A stretch of DNA of 64,000 bases, from assembly GCF_025264665.1 (NCBI RefSeq), contig NZ_CP073697.1, positions 372,001-436,000 of the forward strand, written 5' to 3'. The DNA comes from Edaphobacter flagellatus. GTDB lineage: Bacteria; Acidobacteriota; Terriglobia; Terriglobales; Acidobacteriaceae. Both the position numbers and the translations under genes were made by a program. The number at the start of each line of letters is the position of its first letter. Positions within the stretch are counted from its first letter, which is position 1. Shown here one piece after another: positions 52,974 through 62,453 of the stretch. The notes beneath the pieces are model-generated. The model saw only the letters and a list, made by a program, of their open reading frames with translations, was not told the DNA's origin and ran no database searches.

Positions 52974-54772
52974 TCCGGCTTCCGGACAGCTTCAGTTACG
53001 TCCGGGGCGAGACGCTGGCTCGTGCGCAGGTTCTTAAGCGTACCTGGCCCTTTGTGCTCGACCTTTGCGTCGCGGGCATCGGGCTCGCCTGCTTCTATGG
53101 CGTTGTTCAACTCGCCAAATACTGGTTCGGGCATCCTGTCCCTGAGATCACAATCTCGCTCAGCCCTCGCTCGTTGCCGCGATATGCCTTCTACTCGGTC
53201 GTGCGCATTGGCATTGCCTACCTGCTCAGCCTTATCTTCGCCATCACCTATGGCTACACGGCAGCCTATAACCGGCGCATTGAAGCCCTCATGATCGCCG
53301 GGCTCGACATCCTGCAGTCCATTCCCGTCCTCAGCTTTCTGCCCGGCGTTATGTTGGCCATGGTCGCCCTCTTTCCCACACGCCAAATCGGCGTCGAGAT
53401 GGGAGCCATCGTCCTCATCTTTACCGGCCAGGTCTGGAACATGGCCTTCAGCTTCTACTCCTCGCTCAAGAGCATTCCGCGCGAGCTCAGTGAAGCAGCC
53501 ACCATCTACAAGTTTTCCCACTGGCAACGTCTATTCTCACTCGAGCTGCCCTACGCCGCTATCGGCCTTGTCTGGAACTCTATGGTCTCCGTCGCGGGAG
53601 GATGGTTCTTCCTCATGGCCTGCGAGATGTTCGTCCTCGGTTCACGCGACTTCCGTCTGCCGGGACTTGGCTCCTACCTGCAGACTGCCGCCAGCACTGG
53701 AAACGCTCCTGCTATTATCTGGGGTTTGGTGACCATGATTGCGATTATCGTCGCCACCGATCAGCTTATCTGGCGTCCCATTATTGCCTGGAGCGACAAG
53801 TTCAAGTTCGAGCAGGTCGAAGCCGGCTCACGCGTCAACTCGCCTTTGCTTCACATCCTTCAGCATTCGCACGGAATTCGCACCATCAGGCAGTACACTC
53901 TTGATCCCATTGCCGAAACCTTCTACCGCAGGGTCGATAAGAGCCGTCGCCTCGCCTACGAACGCAGGCAGCAGGCCGCGCAACATCCTACCAGCGAGGA
54001 TGATACCTATCGCCACGAACGCGTCGTCGGCATCCTGCGTGGTACGGTCCTTGTCTTCATTGCCGTCGCCATCCTCTATGCCGCCTTTCACGCTCTCACA
54101 CTACTGCGTCAGATTGCATGGGGAGAGTTCGGCAGCATCATGAAGGGCGCGGCGGCAACCTTCTTCCGCGTCAATATCTCGCTTCTTCTCGCCTCCGCCT
54201 GGACGATTCCCGCCGGTGTCGCCATCGGCTTTCATCCCCGACTTGCGAGAATTGCCCAGCCTCTCGCGCAGATCGCAGCCTCTGTCCCTGCGACTGCACT
54301 CTTCCCTGTCATCCTGCTGGCGCTCATCAAACTCGGCGGCGGACTCGGCATCGGCTCCATCGCGCTCATGATGCTTGGCACGCAATGGTACATCCTCTTC
54401 AACGTCATTGCTGGAGCCATGGCCATCCCTACGGACCTGCGCGAGGTCTCCCAGCTCTTCCACTTCACTCCCGCCCAGCGCTGGCGCACTCTTATCCTTC
54501 CAGGCATCTTCCCCTATCTCATCACTGGACTCGTCACCGCATCGGGAGGCGCCTGGAACGCCAGCATCATTGCCGAATACTTCCGTATCAATAACAAGAC
54601 ACTCCAGACGGTAGGCCTGGGTGCGGTCATCAGCGCTGCCACTGACAGAGGACAGTTTCAGATCCTTCTGCTTGCCACGATCATTATGGCCATGATGGTC
54701 GTCACCATCAACCGCCTCGTCTGGCGGCCACTCTATCGCCTGGCCGAAACCCGCTACAAACTCGGAGCCTGA
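52970..54772 (+). CDS. Duplicated (tandem) ABC transporter permease
   Basis: A 600-residue inner-membrane protein holding two BPD_transp_1 permease units in one chain. Each has an EAA-type loop for ATPase contact: EAATIYKFSHWQRLF in the first half and REVSQLFHFTPAQRWR in the second. About twelve helices are visible, with a charged cytoplasmic linker around residues 300-350. This matches the uncharacterised anion-transport group with a duplicated permease (COG4986 type). It pairs with the overlapping ATPase gene. Confidence 0.88.
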   Translation: MIRLPDSFSYVRGETLARAQVLKRTWPFVLDLCVAGIGLACFYGVVQLAKYWFGHPVPEITISLSPRSLPRYAFYSVVRIGIAYLLSLIFAITYGYTAAYNRRIEALMIAGLDILQSIPVLSFLPGVMLAMVALFPTRQIGVEMGAIVLIFTGQVWNMAFSFYSSLKSIPRELSEAATIYKFSHWQRLFSLELPYAAIGLVWNSMVSVAGGWFFLMACEMFVLGSRDFRLPGLGSYLQTAASTGNAPAIIWGLVTMIAIIVATDQLIWRPIIAWSDKFKFEQVEAGSRVNSPLLHILQHSHGIRTIRQYTLDPIAETFYRRVDKSRRLAYERRQQAAQHPTSEDDTYRHERVVGILRGTVLVFIAVAILYAAFHALTLLRQIAWGEFGSIMKGAAATFFRVNISLLLASAWTIPAGVAIGFHPRLARIAQPLAQIAASVPATALFPVILLALIKLGGGLGIGSIALMMLGTQWYILFNVIAGAMAIPTDLREVSQLFHFTPAQRWRTLILPGIFPYLITGLVTASGGAWNASIIAEYFRINNKTLQTVGLGAVISAATDRGQFQILLLATIIMAMMVVTINRLVWRPLYRLAETRYKLGA

Positions 54773-54774
54773 GC

Positions 54775-55269
54775 CTACGGCCCGGAGACCTGCGGCGGCT
54801 TCACTTCAGGCTGTTTGCGAAACGCAAAGATCACCGCCAGCATCGGCGGCGCAAGCAATACACCCCAGAATGGAATGATGAAGCCCATCACAATCGGCCC
54901 CAGTAATGCCGCCCACCACGGTACCTTTGTCGTGCGGTGCAGCACATACGGAGCGATCACCAGTCCCTCCAGCGCCACGATCAACCCATAGAGGCCCAGC
55001 ACCAGCCCCAGGCGCCACCAGTCGTCCGATCCCTTGAAGAACACCGACAGCACCGGCCCGACCAGAGCCAGCATGCTCCCGTACACCGGAATAATCTGAA
55101 GCATTGCCCCCAACAACGCCCACATCGGGGCCAGCGGCACGCAAATCAGCTCCAACCCAATCAGCCACAAAACGCCCACAATTAAGGCATCCAGTGTCGC
55201 GGCTCGCCACCAGTTCGCCAACGCCCGCCCTGCCGTGCCTAACTGCTCCTGCATGGATCTCTGTACCAT
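54775..55269 (-). CDS. Short AI-2E-family (PerM-like) membrane protein
   Basis: A 164-residue membrane protein corresponding only to the C-terminal half of AI-2E/PerM transporters: LGAMLQIIPVYGSMLALVGP, then GLVIAPYVLHRTTKVPWWAALLG. Full members are about 350 residues, so the N-terminal helices are missing. No upstream frame continues it, and the RBS GAGGGAG lies 4 bases before ATG 55269, so it is either a genuine short form or a decayed gene with a new start. It converges with the permease 3 bases away. Confidence 0.65.
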   Translation of the reverse strand: MVQRSMQEQLGTAGRALANWWRAATLDALIVGVLWLIGLELICVPLAPMWALLGAMLQIIPVYGSMLALVGPVLSVFFKGSDDWWRLGLVLGLYGLIVALEGLVIAPYVLHRTTKVPWWAALLGPIVMGFIIPFWGVLLAPPMLAVIFAFRKQPEVKPPQVSGP

Positions 55270-55451
55270 ATACTCCCTCACTTCATCGCAGGGACGTTTG
55301 AAGACTTGAGGTTACACCAAGAGCTTTTCTTTAGGCGATTATCTTGACGATCATGAGGTCATCTCCTCAGAGACTTCCGGCTCATATCGTTGAGCCCTCG
55401 AGTATGCTGAAAACACCGTCACAACTCTAACGAACGGGCACCAACAACGGG

Positions 55452-56762
55452 ATGCGTTCAAAACTCGAACACTACTTTGGATTCTCGGCACGGGGTACGA
55501 ACTGGCGCACAGAGATTCTCGCTGGTTTCACGACCTTCATCACGATGGCGTACATCATCTTCGTCAACCCCGCCATTCTGCATGAGACCGGAATGCCCAT
55601 CGCAGCCGTCACGGCCGCGACCTGTCTCTGCGCCGCATTCGGCAGCATCCTCATGGGAGCCCTGGCGAACTACCCGCTTGCACTGGCTCCCGGCATGGGG
55701 CTAAATGCCTACTTCACCTATACCGTCGTTAAAGCCATGCATGTTCCATGGCAGACAGCCCTTGGAGCAGTCTTCCTCTCCGGCGTCATTTTTCTGGTGC
55801 TCACCTTTACCGGCATACGCCAATTGCTGATGAACTCGATCCCCCATCAACTGCATGCGGCGGTTGCCGGAGGCATCGGCCTTTTCATTGCCTTCATTGG
55901 CTTTCGCAACGCAGGCATCATCGCCACCAGCCAGGCGACCACGGTTACGCTAGGGAACCTTCGCGCTCCCACAACGGCGCTCGCCCTCTTCGGACTCATT
56001 CTCATCGCTGCATTACAGATCCTGCGTGTACGAGCAGCCATGCTCATCGGCGTACTCACAACCACCGTTGCAGGCGTTTTCTTCGGCCAGGTTCACTGGC
56101 AACCACTTCCCTACCACCTCTCTTCACTCGGCGAGACCGCATTTCACCTCGACATCCGGGCAGCACTGAATATCGGCGCTGCAGAAATCGTCTTTGTCTT
56201 CCTCTTTGTCGATCTCTTCGACAACATCGGTACACTCGTCGCCGTCGCCAACCGCGCTCATCTCACCACGCCCGATCACCGCATTCCACGGCTCAACCGT
56301 ATCTTCTTCGCCGATGCCGCTGCAACGATCGTCGGCTCTCTCACCGGTACCAGCACCGTCACCAGCTATATCGAATCCTCTGCCGGAGTCGCAGCTGGCG
56401 GGCGAACCGGAGTCACGGCGATCATCACCGGACTTCTCTTTGCCGTTTCTCTCTTCATCGCCCCTCTGCTCGGAGTCATCCCCAGCTTCGCCACTTCGCC
56501 CGCGCTCATTCTCGTTGGCGGCCTTATGCTTACTGGCCTCGGTCAGATCGAGTGGACGGAGCCCGTTATCGCCATCCCCGCCTTCCTCACCGTGACCATG
56601 ATCCCGCTCACCTGGTCCATCGCCGATGGTCTCAGTTTCGGACTCACCAGCTACGCGGCCCTGGAACTACTCACCGGCCGTGGCCGCCGGTCAAACTGGA
56701 TGCTCTACCTGCTCGCAGCGCTCTTCCTCCTTCGGTTTTTCCTGCTCCATCGCAGCGGATGA
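55452..56762 (+). CDS. NCS2-family purine permease (AzgA/PbuG-like)
   Basis: A 436-residue membrane transporter with about 13 helices. Signatures of the adenine/guanine/hypoxanthine branch are LAPGMGLNAYFTYTVV, TGTSTVTSYIESSAGVAAGGRTG and FVDLFDNIGTLV. It would import purine bases by proton symport. No purine riboswitch is seen in the 180 bases upstream. It ends at a bidirectional terminator. Confidence 0.92.
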   Translation: MRSKLEHYFGFSARGTNWRTEILAGFTTFITMAYIIFVNPAILHETGMPIAAVTAATCLCAAFGSILMGALANYPLALAPGMGLNAYFTYTVVKAMHVPWQTALGAVFLSGVIFLVLTFTGIRQLLMNSIPHQLHAAVAGGIGLFIAFIGFRNAGIIATSQATTVTLGNLRAPTTALALFGLILIAALQILRVRAAMLIGVLTTTVAGVFFGQVHWQPLPYHLSSLGETAFHLDIRAALNIGAAEIVFVFLFVDLFDNIGTLVAVANRAHLTTPDHRIPRLNRIFFADAAATIVGSLTGTSTVTSYIESSAGVAAGGRTGVTAIITGLLFAVSLFIAPLLGVIPSFATSPALILVGGLMLTGLGQIEWTEPVIAIPAFLTVTMIPLTWSIADGLSFGLTSYAALELLTGRGRRSNWMLYLLAALFLLRFFLLHRSG

Positions 56763-56779
56763 TACGCCTGCATAAACAC

Positions 56780-56810
56780 GAAAGCCCCGGAGTGGGTATC
56801 CGGGGCTTTC
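56780..56810. terminator. Bidirectional Rho-independent terminator
   Basis: Perfect 11-bp stem GAAAGCCCCGG / CCGGGGCTTTC with a 9-base loop between the convergent purine permease and DsbA-like genes; A/T runs at the stem base serve both strands. Confidence 0.8.
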
Positions 56811-56827
56811 CTCATTGGAGAGATGAA

Positions 56828-57868
56828 TTAGTGAGCATTCAGGCTAGGCGCCGTACGCGCCGGAGCCGCTCCCGTACTCACGCCATCCTGCACAGCCTGA
56901 TATGAGATCACTGCCTTCAACGTCTCGTATGGAACGCCGGTCAATGGCAGCAGATGTCCGTTCACAGCAAGCATTGGAGTCTGCTCCACCGATGCATCCT
57001 GTGCCAGCTTGATCGAGCCCTCGACAGCCTTCTTCGTGTCCTCGGTCGCAGCGCAGCTATCGATAGCAGCCGGATTCAATCCTGCCTTGGTCACGGCATC
57101 CTTCAGCGTCTGGTCCCCAGTATCCGGTGTGAGAGCAGCCTGCTTGTCGAAGACATCGGCAGCATAAGCAAAAAAGGCGTCGTTGTTCTGCTTCGTCACG
57201 CAGTAACCATATGCGGCAGCCTTGAAGGCAAAGGGATGCAGCTCCGCAATCGGAAAGTTCTGGAAGACGATCCGAGCATTCGGAAAGTCCTGCGCCAATC
57301 GGTCCATCGTAGCCTGCGCCTCTTTGCAGTGCGGGCACTGCAGGTCGGCGAACTCTACCAGCATCAGATCTTTGTTCGACGAACCGCGATACGCACCATC
57401 AGCACGGTCCTGTAACAGTTTGCGCGTATCGGCAAACGGAGTCGGCCCAAACGAGATGACGTTCGCCGCATCGACAATCGCATGTTTGCCATCCGGCGTT
57501 ACGAAAAAGGACGTAGTACCCACCTTCGCATTCGGCCCTTTGTCCGAGACGAAAACAACAACTTTGCTGACATTGGGAGCTGATGTCGTTTGGATCGCAG
57601 CCACTCTCCAAATACGGTTTGGATCGTACCCCCACAACGACTTCAAAAACGCATTAACGGTATCGACGGTAGGCGACGATGCCGTAAAGAACTTCGGATT
57701 TACCGGAGGAAAAGGATCAGGACGAGCCGTCGGGTCCAAGGACTGGAGCTGCAGCGGCTTGGGGGCTGATGCAGGCGCCTGTGCAGGAGCTGCCGACTGA
57801 GCCAGTACCGTGAATGCGCCGAAAACCGGCGCCAATGCCAGGATGAGAACAATTGCACTCTTCTTCAA
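56828..57868 (-). CDS. DsbA-like secreted thioredoxin-fold protein
   Basis: A 346-residue periplasmic protein: signal peptide (residues ~1-24), a ~130-residue N-terminal domain of unknown type (NPKFFTASSPTVDTVNAF onward), then a DsbA/DsbG-like thioredoxin domain with active site CPHC (Cys178, Cys181) and cis-Pro in QTPML. Probably a thiol oxidase or isomerase. The start is set at TTG 57868, which has AAAGGAAGG 7 bases upstream and gives a proper signal peptide; ATG 57910 lacks an RBS and would add 14 basic residues. It lies downstream of nadE. Confidence 0.85.
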   Translation of the reverse strand: MKKSAIVLILALAPVFGAFTVLAQSAAPAQAPASAPKPLQLQSLDPTARPDPFPPVNPKFFTASSPTVDTVNAFLKSLWGYDPNRIWRVAAIQTTSAPNVSKVVVFVSDKGPNAKVGTTSFFVTPDGKHAIVDAANVISFGPTPFADTRKLLQDRADGAYRGSSNKDLMLVEFADLQCPHCKEAQATMDRLAQDFPNARIVFQNFPIAELHPFAFKAAAYGYCVTKQNNDAFFAYAADVFDKQAALTPDTGDQTLKDAVTKAGLNPAAIDSCAATEDTKKAVEGSIKLAQDASVEQTPMLAVNGHLLPLTGVPYETLKAVISYQAVQDGVSTGAAPARTAPSLNAH

Positions 57869-57916
57869 AAGAACCTTCCTTTTACCGCTTCGCAAATGCG
57901 GGCTTCGCATAAATAA

Positions 57917-59593
57917 TTAGACCTGAACTTTGACGGCGATGGGAAATCTGCGTCCCGTGCCAAACGATTTTTGCGTAACTTTCAATACCGGCGCCGCTTG
58001 CTGACGCTTGTACTCACTCTGCTCAACCAGCTTCTGCACCGAACGAACAAGCGTCACATCCACGTTCTGCTCCTGCGCAATCTGCTCCGCCGAGAGATAA
58101 CGTTCTACATAAGCCTCCAGAATCGGATCGAGAACCTCGTAGGGCGGCAGCGAATCCGTATCGAGCTGCCCCGGACGCAACTCTGCCGAAGGAGGCTTCT
58201 CCAGCGTATTACGTGGAATAATCTCTCGTTGACGATTCACATAGCGGGAGAGCGCATAAACGCGTGTCTTATAGACGTCCCCGATGACAGCAAGTGCGCC
58301 CACCATATCGCCATACAGCGTGCAGTAGCCAACGGCCATCTCGCTCTTATTGCCTGTCGTCAACACGAGAGCGCCGAATTTGTTCGAAAGCGCCATCAAC
58401 AACGTTCCGCGGATGCGTGGCTGCAGATTCTCTTCCGCAAGACCGAATGCAGTTTCTTTAAACAACGGCTCCAGCACCTTCTGAAACTGAGCAAAAACAT
58501 CATGAATCGGCAGGAGCTCAAAGCGAATACCAAGATTTTTCGCCAGGCTTCGCGCATCTTCAATCGAGCCCAGCGACGAAAATTCGGTCGGCATGCCGAC
58601 CCCTATAACGTTTTCTGCGCCCAATGCCTCAACCGCTATCGCAGCGACCAATGCCGAGTCGATGCCACCGCTTAGCCCGACCAGCACCTTGCTGAAGCCA
58701 CACTTCCGAACATAGTCTCTCGTGCCCACAACCATCGCCTGCCAGATCTCCGCCGTGTCATCACAAGCTACTGGAACAGCCCGTGAGGGCTTATCCGTAT
58801 CGACGACAACAAGGTCTTCGGCAAAGCATGCCCCACGAGCAATGACCTCGCCTGTGGGCGAAAGCATGATCGAAGAGCCATCGAAAACCAGACCATCATT
58901 GCCCCCCACCTGATTCACCATCAGGACATAGGCCTTATGCCGCTCTGCAATTGCGGCCAGCATCTTTTGGCGAACAAGCGGCTTGCCCTGCCAGAACGGC
59001 GACGCAGAGATATTCACGATGATCCGTGGATGGCCAGCGAGCTCAATCCCCTGCGACTGCCACTGCTGCATCAGAGTATCGACCGGATCAACGGAGTAGA
59101 GCTGCCGAGGCCAGAAATTCTTATCGTTCCAGGCGTCCTCACACACCGTGATCGCGATCGGCTGCTCGCCTACGGAGGTGAGCGACTGCGACGTCGCCGG
59201 CTCAAAGTAGCGCTGTTCATCGAAAACATCGTAGAAGGGCAGGAGCATCTTCTGCTGCACAAAAACGCGCTTCCCCCCCTTGAGCAGCACGGCAACGTTA
59301 CGCACGCGCTTGCCGATAGCCCCATTCGCAGCCATCACACAGCCCACCAACAAGGCAGGCCGGTTGCTCGCAGACGTCCATGCCGCGATCTCATCCAGAG
59401 CTTCTTCGGCGCGCGCAACAAAAGCTTTTTTCTCAAGAAAATCTGCCGGGGGGTACCCACATACCGACAGTTCAGGAAAGACGACGAGGTCGGCCTTTTG
59501 TTCGGCCGCCCGATTCGCAAATTCTAGAATCTTCTTTGTGTTCCCGGTGAAGTCCCCCACCGTCGGGTTTATCTGCGCCAGAGCTATCTTCAC
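57917..59593 (-). CDS. nadE: Glutamine-dependent NAD+ synthetase
   Basis: A 558-residue two-domain enzyme making NAD from deamido-NAD. The N-terminal nitrilase-type glutaminase has Glu in FPELSVCGYPP, Lys in QQKMLLPFYD and Cys in VCEDAWND. The C-terminal synthetase has the ATP-PPi motif GLSGGIDS near residue 305. The start is GTG at 59593 (MKIALAQINP). Having its own glutaminase, it needs no separate amidotransferase. Confidence 0.96.
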   Translation of the reverse strand: MKIALAQINPTVGDFTGNTKKILEFANRAAEQKADLVVFPELSVCGYPPADFLEKKAFVARAEEALDEIAAWTSASNRPALLVGCVMAANGAIGKRVRNVAVLLKGGKRVFVQQKMLLPFYDVFDEQRYFEPATSQSLTSVGEQPIAITVCEDAWNDKNFWPRQLYSVDPVDTLMQQWQSQGIELAGHPRIIVNISASPFWQGKPLVRQKMLAAIAERHKAYVLMVNQVGGNDGLVFDGSSIMLSPTGEVIARGACFAEDLVVVDTDKPSRAVPVACDDTAEIWQAMVVGTRDYVRKCGFSKVLVGLSGGIDSALVAAIAVEALGAENVIGVGMPTEFSSLGSIEDARSLAKNLGIRFELLPIHDVFAQFQKVLEPLFKETAFGLAEENLQPRIRGTLLMALSNKFGALVLTTGNKSEMAVGYCTLYGDMVGALAVIGDVYKTRVYALSRYVNRQREIIPRNTLEKPPSAELRPGQLDTDSLPPYEVLDPILEAYVERYLSAEQIAQEQNVDVTLVRSVQKLVEQSEYKRQQAAPVLKVTQKSFGTGRRFPIAVKVQV

Positions 59594-59634
59594 ACTTCAA
59601 GTCTAACGCCTGCGGTCATTGCAGAGGAATCTGC

Positions 59635-61143
59635 CTAACTTCCCGTACCACTGAAAACTACCCCCAGAGTGCGGGCAAGAATCTTCATATCCAGCCACAG
59701 ACTCCAATTCTCCACATAAGCCGTATCGAGTGAGATATAGCTGTCGAACGAAGGGTCCTGTCGTGCCTCAACCTGCCAAAGCCCGGTAATCCCAGGAAGG
59801 ACGTTGAGACGCCGCAGATGCGAAAGATCGTACTGCTCCACCTCGTTCGCAATGGGCGGCCGCGGACCAACCAGGCTCATATCGCCCAGCAGAACGTTGT
59901 AAAACTGCGGCAGCTCATCAAGAGAATATTTCCGAAGGAAAGCACCAATACGCGTAATGCGGGGATCATTTGTAATCTTGAACAAAACGCTGTCGCGCTC
60001 GTTCATATGCGCCAGCTGCTCTTTCAACTTGTCGGCATTCTGCACCATCGTGCGGAATTTGAAGCAGGCAAACGTCCGCCCTTTACGCCCAATGCGTTGC
60101 GCGCGATAGAAGATCGGCCCTTTGGAGTCCATGCGGATGGCAATCGCAATCACAAGCATGATAGGAGCAAGCAGCGTCAAGGCAATGACGGAAACCGTGA
60201 TGTCCAGCACACGCTTGAACAGGAATGCTCCACGAGGAAAATCACGGCGATGTAAAGGAATCGTCGGGAACTGACCGATGTATTCAACCGGCGCGTTCCA
60301 GGCAAGTCCGTCATAAAGGTCAGGCACAACCCGTACATCGATTCCCGCCTGACGTGCCTCTTCCACCATGCCAATCACCAGCTTTTTATCGGCGGGCACA
60401 GAAAAGAAGATCTCATCTACGAACAAGGAGCGGGCAAGCGAAAGGCAGTTACGCACATCGCCAATAACGTCTGCATCGCCACTCTCTGCCTCACGCTCCG
60501 TCAGAGCTACAAATCCTTTGAAACGGAATCCAAGATGCTCCAGCGAATCCAGATGATTGCGTAAGGCATGAGCGACGCGGCCTGCTCCGACAATCAAAAC
60601 GTTTCTGGTTTCAATACCTTCGCGGCACCGGCGATAGACCACGCGACGCCACAGCGCACGACGCACACACAACAAGACGGTCGACAGGATTACGGTCAGA
60701 ATCACCACTCCGCGTGAGATCGCCGCGCCTTCAAACACGTAGAGCGCACCGCACAGAAGCAAACCGGAGGTCAATGCCCCCTGAATCGTCATTCTCTGCT
60801 CATGTAAACCACTGCGATGCTGAATAGGACCGTATAGCCCATACGAGCGAGTAAAAAAGATGACGCAGATAGCAAACCAGCCCAGATAGAGAGCCAGAGC
60901 ACGCGGGGAAGCCTGAATCAGGTGTGGAGCAACCTCAGAAACTGAAGTTCCGGCAGGCCCGGCGATATGAAGCCTTACAGCCAGAACACCTGCGACTACG
61001 ACCGTCATCAGATCCAGCGAAGCCCAGACAAGGCTTGTCACCGATGGGCGGCGGAATATACCGAAAACCGTTGATTGCGCACGGTTTTCTTTCGCTCTAC
61101 GCCCAGACACAATAACCTGTTGTAGATAATCTGGTGTCGCCAT
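59635..61143 (-). CDS. Initiating undecaprenyl-phosphate sugar-phosphate transferase (WbaP/WcaJ-like)
   Basis: A 502-residue membrane enzyme that loads the first sugar phosphate on undecaprenyl phosphate for exopolysaccharide repeat units. Several N-terminal helices, a CoA-binding_3-like domain (NVLIVGAGRVAHALRNHLDSL) and the C-terminal bacterial sugar transferase domain (from ~305) with KGPIFYRAQRIGRKG, CFKFRTM and PRITRIGAFLRKYSLDELPQ. ATG 61143 is chosen; the frame continues upstream to 61251 without conserved sequence. It lies 8 kb from the capsule cluster but probably serves it. Confidence 0.92.
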   Translation of the reverse strand: MATPDYLQQVIVSGRRAKENRAQSTVFGIFRRPSVTSLVWASLDLMTVVVAGVLAVRLHIAGPAGTSVSEVAPHLIQASPRALALYLGWFAICVIFFTRSYGLYGPIQHRSGLHEQRMTIQGALTSGLLLCGALYVFEGAAISRGVVILTVILSTVLLCVRRALWRRVVYRRCREGIETRNVLIVGAGRVAHALRNHLDSLEHLGFRFKGFVALTEREAESGDADVIGDVRNCLSLARSLFVDEIFFSVPADKKLVIGMVEEARQAGIDVRVVPDLYDGLAWNAPVEYIGQFPTIPLHRRDFPRGAFLFKRVLDITVSVIALTLLAPIMLVIAIAIRMDSKGPIFYRAQRIGRKGRTFACFKFRTMVQNADKLKEQLAHMNERDSVLFKITNDPRITRIGAFLRKYSLDELPQFYNVLLGDMSLVGPRPPIANEVEQYDLSHLRRLNVLPGITGLWQVEARQDPSFDSYISLDTAYVENWSLWLDMKILARTLGVVFSGTGS

Positions 61144-61469
61144 AATTACCGAACGCCTCTGACCACTTGTACCAGGCAAAAAACCGGTTATGCACCGCCC
61201 GATACTGCCTGCAGGACGAACATTTCCAGTAAAGACACTACAAAGAAACACAACTAAGCTTGCGAAGTTGTCTAGGACTTAGTAAACCCAAGGCAGTTAC
61301 ACCCACTGCCTGCTTGCAGAATATCTGCACGAGGTTAAGTTTAGCAAACTACTCAGAAGTAGTTATCTATGCGATAAACGTTGTATTTACAGCATGAGAT
61401 GACACTTATGTGTGATTGATTTGGAGCGCTAAGGGTTGCCAGAAAAGGAACCTTTGTAACGATTATTTA
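61144..61469. other. ~325-base AT-rich gap with small inverted repeats
   Basis: No gene is seen. It probably holds the promoter of the sugar-phosphate transferase. A perfect inverted repeat AACTACT-CAGA-AGTAGTT lies at 61347-61364, and a 6-bp GGCAGT/ACTGCC repeat about 60 bases nearer the gene; either could be an operator. Confidence 0.4.
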
Positions 61470-62408
61470 TTATTCCGTCGTAGGCATCACAAGTTCATCC
61501 AGCGACAGGAACTCTTTCAAAATCGGATCGTCGCTCTTCTCCATCTCTTCCATCGTTCCAAAAAAATGCGCCCGGCCAGCATGAAGAAAAACAACGCGAT
61601 CAGCCAGTTTTTTAGCGAAGCGCATATCGTGCGTTACAACGATGCTGGTCAGGTGGAGTTGTTGCTTAAGCCGCTCAATCAGATCTCCCAGCAGATGGGC
61701 CATCATCGGGTCCACCATGGTCGTCGGCTCATCGTAGAGAATTGCCTCCGGCTGCGATGCAAGGGCGCGGGCAATCGCAACCGACCGCTTCATTCCGGTC
61801 GATAGATCAGATGGCAACAGGTCTTCCATTCCAGCCACACCTACCATCTCAAGCAGTCCTTTAACAACCTGCAGTATCTGCTCTTCTGAAAGGTCTCCAC
61901 GCTCACGCAACGGGAAGGCAACGTTCTCGCCAACAGAGATCGAATCGAAAAGAGCTCCATTCTGAAAGACCATCGTTACCTTGCGGCGAACGGCCTGCAT
62001 CTCTGACTCTGTATAGCCTGCAATATCGTCTCCGGCGACGCGGATCGTGCCACGATCGGGCTTTAAAAATCCCATCAACATCTGCAACGACACCGACTTA
62101 CCTACACCGCTGCGGCCAAGAATGCACAGCGTCTCGCCTGGCATAACGCAAAAACTAACATCTTCCAGAACAACAAACTTGCCAAATGACTTCCAGACAT
62201 GTTCGAACGAGATATAGGGCGCAGGCTTATTACGAACCTCGCCGACTGCCTCTGCCGCAGCTTCGTTCTGCTGCGCTGCCTGATCCATAAACTCTTCCAC
62301 CAGCGGAGCAACATCCGGTGAGACGTCCGCTGTCAGCGAGTTCTGGTCATCGGGCTGATGCTCTGTGGCGTCTTGTTCAGGTTGCGGTGTCGTATCGCCC
62401 GTCATCAT
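61470..62408 (-). CDS. MlaF/Mkl-type ABC ATPase
   Basis: A 312-residue ABC ATPase of the Mce/Mla phospholipid-transport group. An acidic Gln/Asp-rich extension of ~63 residues precedes the ABC fold: Walker A GRSGVGKS (98-105), signature LSTGMKRS (202-209) in place of LSGGMxRR, and Walker B/D-loop DEPTTMVDP (226-234). The C-terminus FFGTMEEMEKSDDPILKEFL is like MlaF. No MlaE permease or MCE-domain gene is in the window. GAAGAGGAT precedes the ATG. Confidence 0.85.
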   Translation of the reverse strand: MMTGDTTPQPEQDATEHQPDDQNSLTADVSPDVAPLVEEFMDQAAQQNEAAAEAVGEVRNKPAPYISFEHVWKSFGKFVVLEDVSFCVMPGETLCILGRSGVGKSVSLQMLMGFLKPDRGTIRVAGDDIAGYTESEMQAVRRKVTMVFQNGALFDSISVGENVAFPLRERGDLSEEQILQVVKGLLEMVGVAGMEDLLPSDLSTGMKRSVAIARALASQPEAILYDEPTTMVDPMMAHLLGDLIERLKQQLHLTSIVVTHDMRFAKKLADRVVFLHAGRAHFFGTMEEMEKSDDPILKEFLSLDELVMPTTE

Positions 62409-62453
62409 ATCCTCTTCATGTATTGAAGCATGCCCGGCATTCGATACAACGTT

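Noticed and set aside
55282..55451. Purine riboswitch before the NCS2 permease
   Set aside because: No conserved purine-aptamer loops or three-way junction could be drawn in the leader.
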